From the NCBI RefSeq assembly GCF_042684485.1, contig NZ_JBHULM010000011.1, positions 1,736,001-1,800,000 of the forward strand: a stretch of 64,000 bases of DNA. The letters are read 5' to 3'. A model generated the notes under the pieces. It was not told the DNA's origin, searched no databases, and saw only the letters and a program-made list of their open reading frames with translations. The first letter of the stretch is position 1. Each line of letters begins with the position of its first letter. The position numbers and the translations under genes were made by a program. Source of the stretch: Oceanihabitans gracilariae (GTDB taxonomy: Bacteria > Bacteroidota > Bacteroidia > Flavobacteriales > Flavobacteriaceae). Below are positions 61,298 to 64,000 of the stretch, piece by piece.

Positions 61298-61326
61298 GTT
61301 AATAATAAGGAGAAACTAAAGTTAAC
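61298..61326 (-). promoter_or_regulatory. ECF2 promoter element of the coiled-coil lipoprotein
   Basis: Minus strand: GTTAACT (61326-61320), 16 bp, ATTAAC (61303-61298), 34 bp before the start codon. One base weaker at each end than the other copies. Confidence 0.65.
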
Positions 61327-61383
61327 AATTTTTCAAAAAAAACATAAAAAAATCAGATAAATTTTTCTGTAAGTATTTGTGTG

Positions 61384-63825
61384 CTAGTTTATTTGGTAAA
61401 TAAGGATAGCGTTGTTTTCTCCTTTAGTAACAAATTCTAAATTTCTGTCTTTATCTATATTATTAAGTTCTATTGCAGAATTACCATATACAGGAAAATT
61501 GTTTTGCAATAAGCCATTACTGTCATATAAATACACTTTTTGTGTTTGTAGGTCTGTTACAGAAACATAAATTTTGTTGTTTATGAAAAAGAGTTTAGGT
61601 GTGTCATAATTACCAAAATCTAAATCTAAAGTTTTACTTTTTATGGTTAGTTTGTTTTCGGTCTGTGCTACTAATGTTTTGGTTGTAGTTACTAAATGGT
61701 GTTTACTACCAAGATTAAGGTTTTTGGTAGTACTGCTTCCTTTAGTACTAAAACTTACTAGTTTACCATCTTTTGTTGTAGTAGTAAATTTGTTATTATA
61801 AAGGTATAGCGCTTGGTTAGAAAAAAGGAACTTCTTTTTAGGTGTTACTCTTGTTTTACCAACGCGATCTAAAATATAGAGTTTGTTGTCTGTTTTAAAG
61901 GTTAAATAGTCTTTACGTCCTATTCTAAAATGTTGAGGTTGGTGGTTAATAGTGCTTTCTGCAGATGAAAAATTAAAGCCTTTTACTGTTTTTCCTTTGG
62001 CATCATACATTAAAACGTTTTTGTCTTGCGTTACTAATAGTCGGTATTTTTTATTCTTGTCATAATCAAAAACAGAAAGAGGTTGTGTAACTTTATCTTT
62101 AAATTTTAAAGGAAAAGGAGCAACGTCTTTTCCTTTTCTATCCAGAACATACAGTCTGTTAGGAGTTGTAAATGCTAATTGCAGTCTTCCGTTTTTGTAC
62201 ATGTCTATTTGTTGTACCTCTCCTAAAATAGCACCTTGTAGTTGTTTTTTCCAAAGTACTTTTCCTTTATTAGAAATAAGATATAGATTGTTGTTTATGT
62301 CTTGTACAACAATTTCTTTTTGTTTAGTAATGTGGTTGGTAACTAATTGCGGATTGTTTATTAAATCTGCTTCAAGCTTAATGTTGTATTGTTCGGTTAC
62401 CGAGTTTTCTCTTGCTTTTGTTTCGTTCTTTTTTATAACAGCGTTTACATGCGCAAAGTTGGTGTCATACACAAACTGTAAAGCCGAAGTTTTATAATCT
62501 TTAAGATTAAGATTAAGATTTAGGCTTTCGTTTATATTTTTATTTATAATGTTTTTTAGGCTAGAAGGAGTAGCTACTACAAGTAAAGACGAAGCATCTG
62601 TAAGGTACTCTTTGGTGCTTTTATAATACTCTTTTTCGCTAAACGTTGTTTTGTTTTGGTAGTTTGCTACTATGTTTTCTAAGGTTTCTTTATTATTAGT
62701 AAAAACAAAGAAGTCATTGATGTTGGCATAGTAGTTGGCCTTTTTAAAAGTAATTAATGGTGAAAAAGTTTGGTTAAATAACGTAGCATCACTAAAACTA
62801 AAAATATCTATTTGTCGGTAAGTTTCTACTAAGTTTTGCTCGTTTAATAAAGCATCTTTTGTAGCAATAACATCTAATGAATTTAATATAATGGCTTGGT
62901 TGCTGCCTTGGTAAACAACACCAATTTCAATAACATTATCAAAAAGCGTATGGTTAGTAGGTATAGAGTCTGTAGCGTTAAACTGCTTTAAGTTTTCATT
63001 AAAAACAGCAAAATCATCAAAGGTAAAACTCATAAAACCATCGGCATTACTAGGTGCAATGTTGGCAATTTTATTCTCTTTAGCTAAAGTGTTTTTAAAA
63101 ATGTTTATTAAGCTTTTTGTAGAGTCTGTTGCTTTTGTAATTCCGTTTAAAATAATAGCATTTTGGTTAATATCTGCATCTACAAGCGTATAGTTTGTAA
63201 AAGAGTTAAATGAAATAGAATCGTTTACAAAAACAGTATTTATTGGTTGTTTGTATTTATTGTTTACAAGAATAGAAAAAGGTTTCTTTGTATCGCTTGT
63301 TTTTAAAATGGTTTTTAAGTCTTCGTCTTTATTGGTTGTAACTAATGAAGTCTCTAAAAGTTCTTTACTAGAAGAAGCAATAAAAAGACTATCCTTAAAG
63401 GTGTTGTAAGTAATGTTTTTTTCAATTTGCGATTTGTTTATAGATAGATTTTTATAAACATAAGATTCTATTTTAATGTTTTTAAGAGAGTCTATAGCAA
63501 ACAAGCCAGGCGTTTGCTTAGTAATAACAGTATATTGTAAACTATCTTTTTTGTCATAATTAAAACAAACCAAAAGTGGGTTACTAGTGTTTAAGTGTTT
63601 AAGGTTTGCTAACTGTTTTTTTAACTTGGTATAAAAAGCGCTATTTCCTAGATTTTCTAAAATATCGTTATTATCTAAATTGCTTTTTAAACTTTCTAAA
63701 TTGTTAACTTGTATGATTACCGAAGCATTTTCTGGAATATAATCTGTAGTATTTATATGTTTGTTAGTTGTAGTACAACTAATAAGTAAGGTAGTAAGAA
63801 GGAATATGCTCCAAATTTTTTTCAT
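61384..63825 (-). CDS. Large lipoprotein with C-terminal beta-propeller-like region
   Basis: 813 residues. Lipobox Cys17 (LLISCTTTN). The first half (20-470) is alpha/beta with repeated 'SIIVQVNNLES'-type strands, and the second half has repeats such as 'NNLYLISNKGKVLWKKQLQG', 'NRLYVLDRKGKDVAPFPLKF', 'NVLMYDAKGKTVKGF', typical of PQQ-like propellers. Membrane-attached, facing the periplasm or outside. It is downstream of rnhB. I do not recall a named function for this type of protein. Confidence 0.7.
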   Translation of the reverse strand: MKKIWSIFLLTTLLISCTTTNKHINTTDYIPENASVIIQVNNLESLKSNLDNNDILENLGNSAFYTKLKKQLANLKHLNTSNPLLVCFNYDKKDSLQYTVITKQTPGLFAIDSLKNIKIESYVYKNLSINKSQIEKNITYNTFKDSLFIASSSKELLETSLVTTNKDEDLKTILKTSDTKKPFSILVNNKYKQPINTVFVNDSISFNSFTNYTLVDADINQNAIILNGITKATDSTKSLINIFKNTLAKENKIANIAPSNADGFMSFTFDDFAVFNENLKQFNATDSIPTNHTLFDNVIEIGVVYQGSNQAIILNSLDVIATKDALLNEQNLVETYRQIDIFSFSDATLFNQTFSPLITFKKANYYANINDFFVFTNNKETLENIVANYQNKTTFSEKEYYKSTKEYLTDASSLLVVATPSSLKNIINKNINESLNLNLNLKDYKTSALQFVYDTNFAHVNAVIKKNETKARENSVTEQYNIKLEADLINNPQLVTNHITKQKEIVVQDINNNLYLISNKGKVLWKKQLQGAILGEVQQIDMYKNGRLQLAFTTPNRLYVLDRKGKDVAPFPLKFKDKVTQPLSVFDYDKNKKYRLLVTQDKNVLMYDAKGKTVKGFNFSSAESTINHQPQHFRIGRKDYLTFKTDNKLYILDRVGKTRVTPKKKFLFSNQALYLYNNKFTTTTKDGKLVSFSTKGSSTTKNLNLGSKHHLVTTTKTLVAQTENKLTIKSKTLDLDFGNYDTPKLFFINNKIYVSVTDLQTQKVYLYDSNGLLQNNFPVYGNSAIELNNIDKDRNLEFVTKGENNAILIYQIN

Positions 63826-63842
63826 GTAAAAGGGAATTTGTA

Positions 63843-63850
63843 CAAATATA
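63843..63850 (-). promoter_or_regulatory. -7 box before the large lipoprotein gene
   Basis: TATATTTG on the minus strand matches TANNTTTG, 18 bp before the start codon. The -33 region is weak and would lie inside the end of rnhB. Confidence 0.5.
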
Positions 63851-63855
63851 ATAAG

Positions 63856-64000
63856 TTATAAGTCTAAACGTATCTGTTCAGGTAATAGTCTAAAAGATTT
63901 TCTGTGGTATTTTGTAATACCATATTTTTTAATGGCTTCTCTGTGTTCTTTTGTTGGGTAACCTTTGTTTTTTTTCCAGTTATACATTGGGAATTCTTCA
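63856..64000 (-). CDS. rnhB: Ribonuclease HII, C-terminal part (partial)
   Basis: 48 codons and the stop are in the window; the gene continues beyond the right edge. The translated end reads EEFPMYNWKKNKGYPTKEHR, then the 'KKYGITKYHRKSFRLLPEQ' motif. 'NKGYPTKEHREAI' and 'YHRKSF' are the hallmark C-terminal motifs of RNase HII, which removes RNA primers and misincorporated ribonucleotides. Confidence 0.9.
   Translation of the reverse strand, partial: EEFPMYNWKKNKGYPTKEHREAIKKYGITKYHRKSFRLLPEQIRLDL

Noticed and set aside
1..64000. CRISPR arrays, tRNA or rRNA genes, insertion sequences, phage genes
   Set aside because: Gaps were read on both strands. No regular spaced repeats, cloverleaf or CCA-ended tRNA, rRNA stretch, transposase or integrase was seen. 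Short tRNA genes could still be missed by eye, but no gap suggests one.

Overview
The window comes from the chromosome of a low-GC member of the Bacteroidota, most likely the family Flavobacteriaceae. The evidence is a SusC/SusD pair, type IX secretion (T9SS) C-terminal sorting domains, lipoproteins with Bacteroidota-style signal peptides, TANNTTTG-type -7 promoter boxes, and the gene order rplQ-carA-eno-gltA. No rRNA, tRNA, CRISPR array, prophage or insertion sequence was seen. I cannot name the genus from the sequence alone.

Layout. (1) 133-6442, minus strand: an outer-membrane uptake operon (SusC receptor, SusD lipoprotein, two more lipoproteins), preceded by an Omp85/TamA-like barrel gene (6563-8257). 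(2) 8440-25691, plus strand: str, S10, spc and alpha ribosomal clusters in one run, from rpsL through secY and rpoA to rplQ. A textbook Bacteroidota promoter drives it. Internal hairpins sit at rpsJ-rplC, rpsN-rpsH, rpsM-rpsK, rpsK-rpsD, rpsD-rpoA and rpoA-rplQ. (3) 25789-32379, plus strand: two tandem paralogues of unknown function, then carA, eno, gltA and an arginine-deiminase-superfamily enzyme, mostly separated by intrinsic terminators. (4) 32442-39531, minus strand: two large secreted metalloproteases with T9SS tails. (5) 40020-46862: an ECF sigma / FecR anti-sigma / FecA-like TonB receptor system with divergent lipoprotein, metzincin-like and barrel genes. (6) 46914-53254: ctlX, an orphan TPR histidine kinase, argS and an NdpA-family protein. 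(7) 53356-61264: a second ECF sigma with a TPR-bearing membrane partner, a TPR-CHAT protease, and five small envelope or unknown genes. (8) 61384-64000: a large lipoprotein and the 3' end of rnhB.

The main discovery is that two ECF sigma regulons can be read directly from repeated promoter elements. System 1 uses TAGGGT, exactly 16 bp, then GTCTTAC (or GTCTTAA). Four copies occur: before fecR-fecA, before the M4 metalloprotease, and two upstream of the 350-residue lipoprotein with a 32-codon membrane-peptide ORF between them. System 2 uses GTTAACC (GTTAACT once), 16 bp (18 once), then ATTAA. Copies lie 16-30 bp upstream of the expected start region of five minus-strand genes, and a sixth overlaps the start codon of the system 2 sigma gene.

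System 2 is the best candidate for an undescribed biological system. It has a sigma factor, a single-pass membrane partner with a periplasmic TPR region, and a neighbouring exported, membrane-anchored TPR-CHAT protein with an intact His-Cys dyad. A plausible reading is that the CHAT protease cleaves the anti-sigma and releases sigma to switch on envelope genes. The promoter motifs are seen in the sequence. The proteolytic link is inference.
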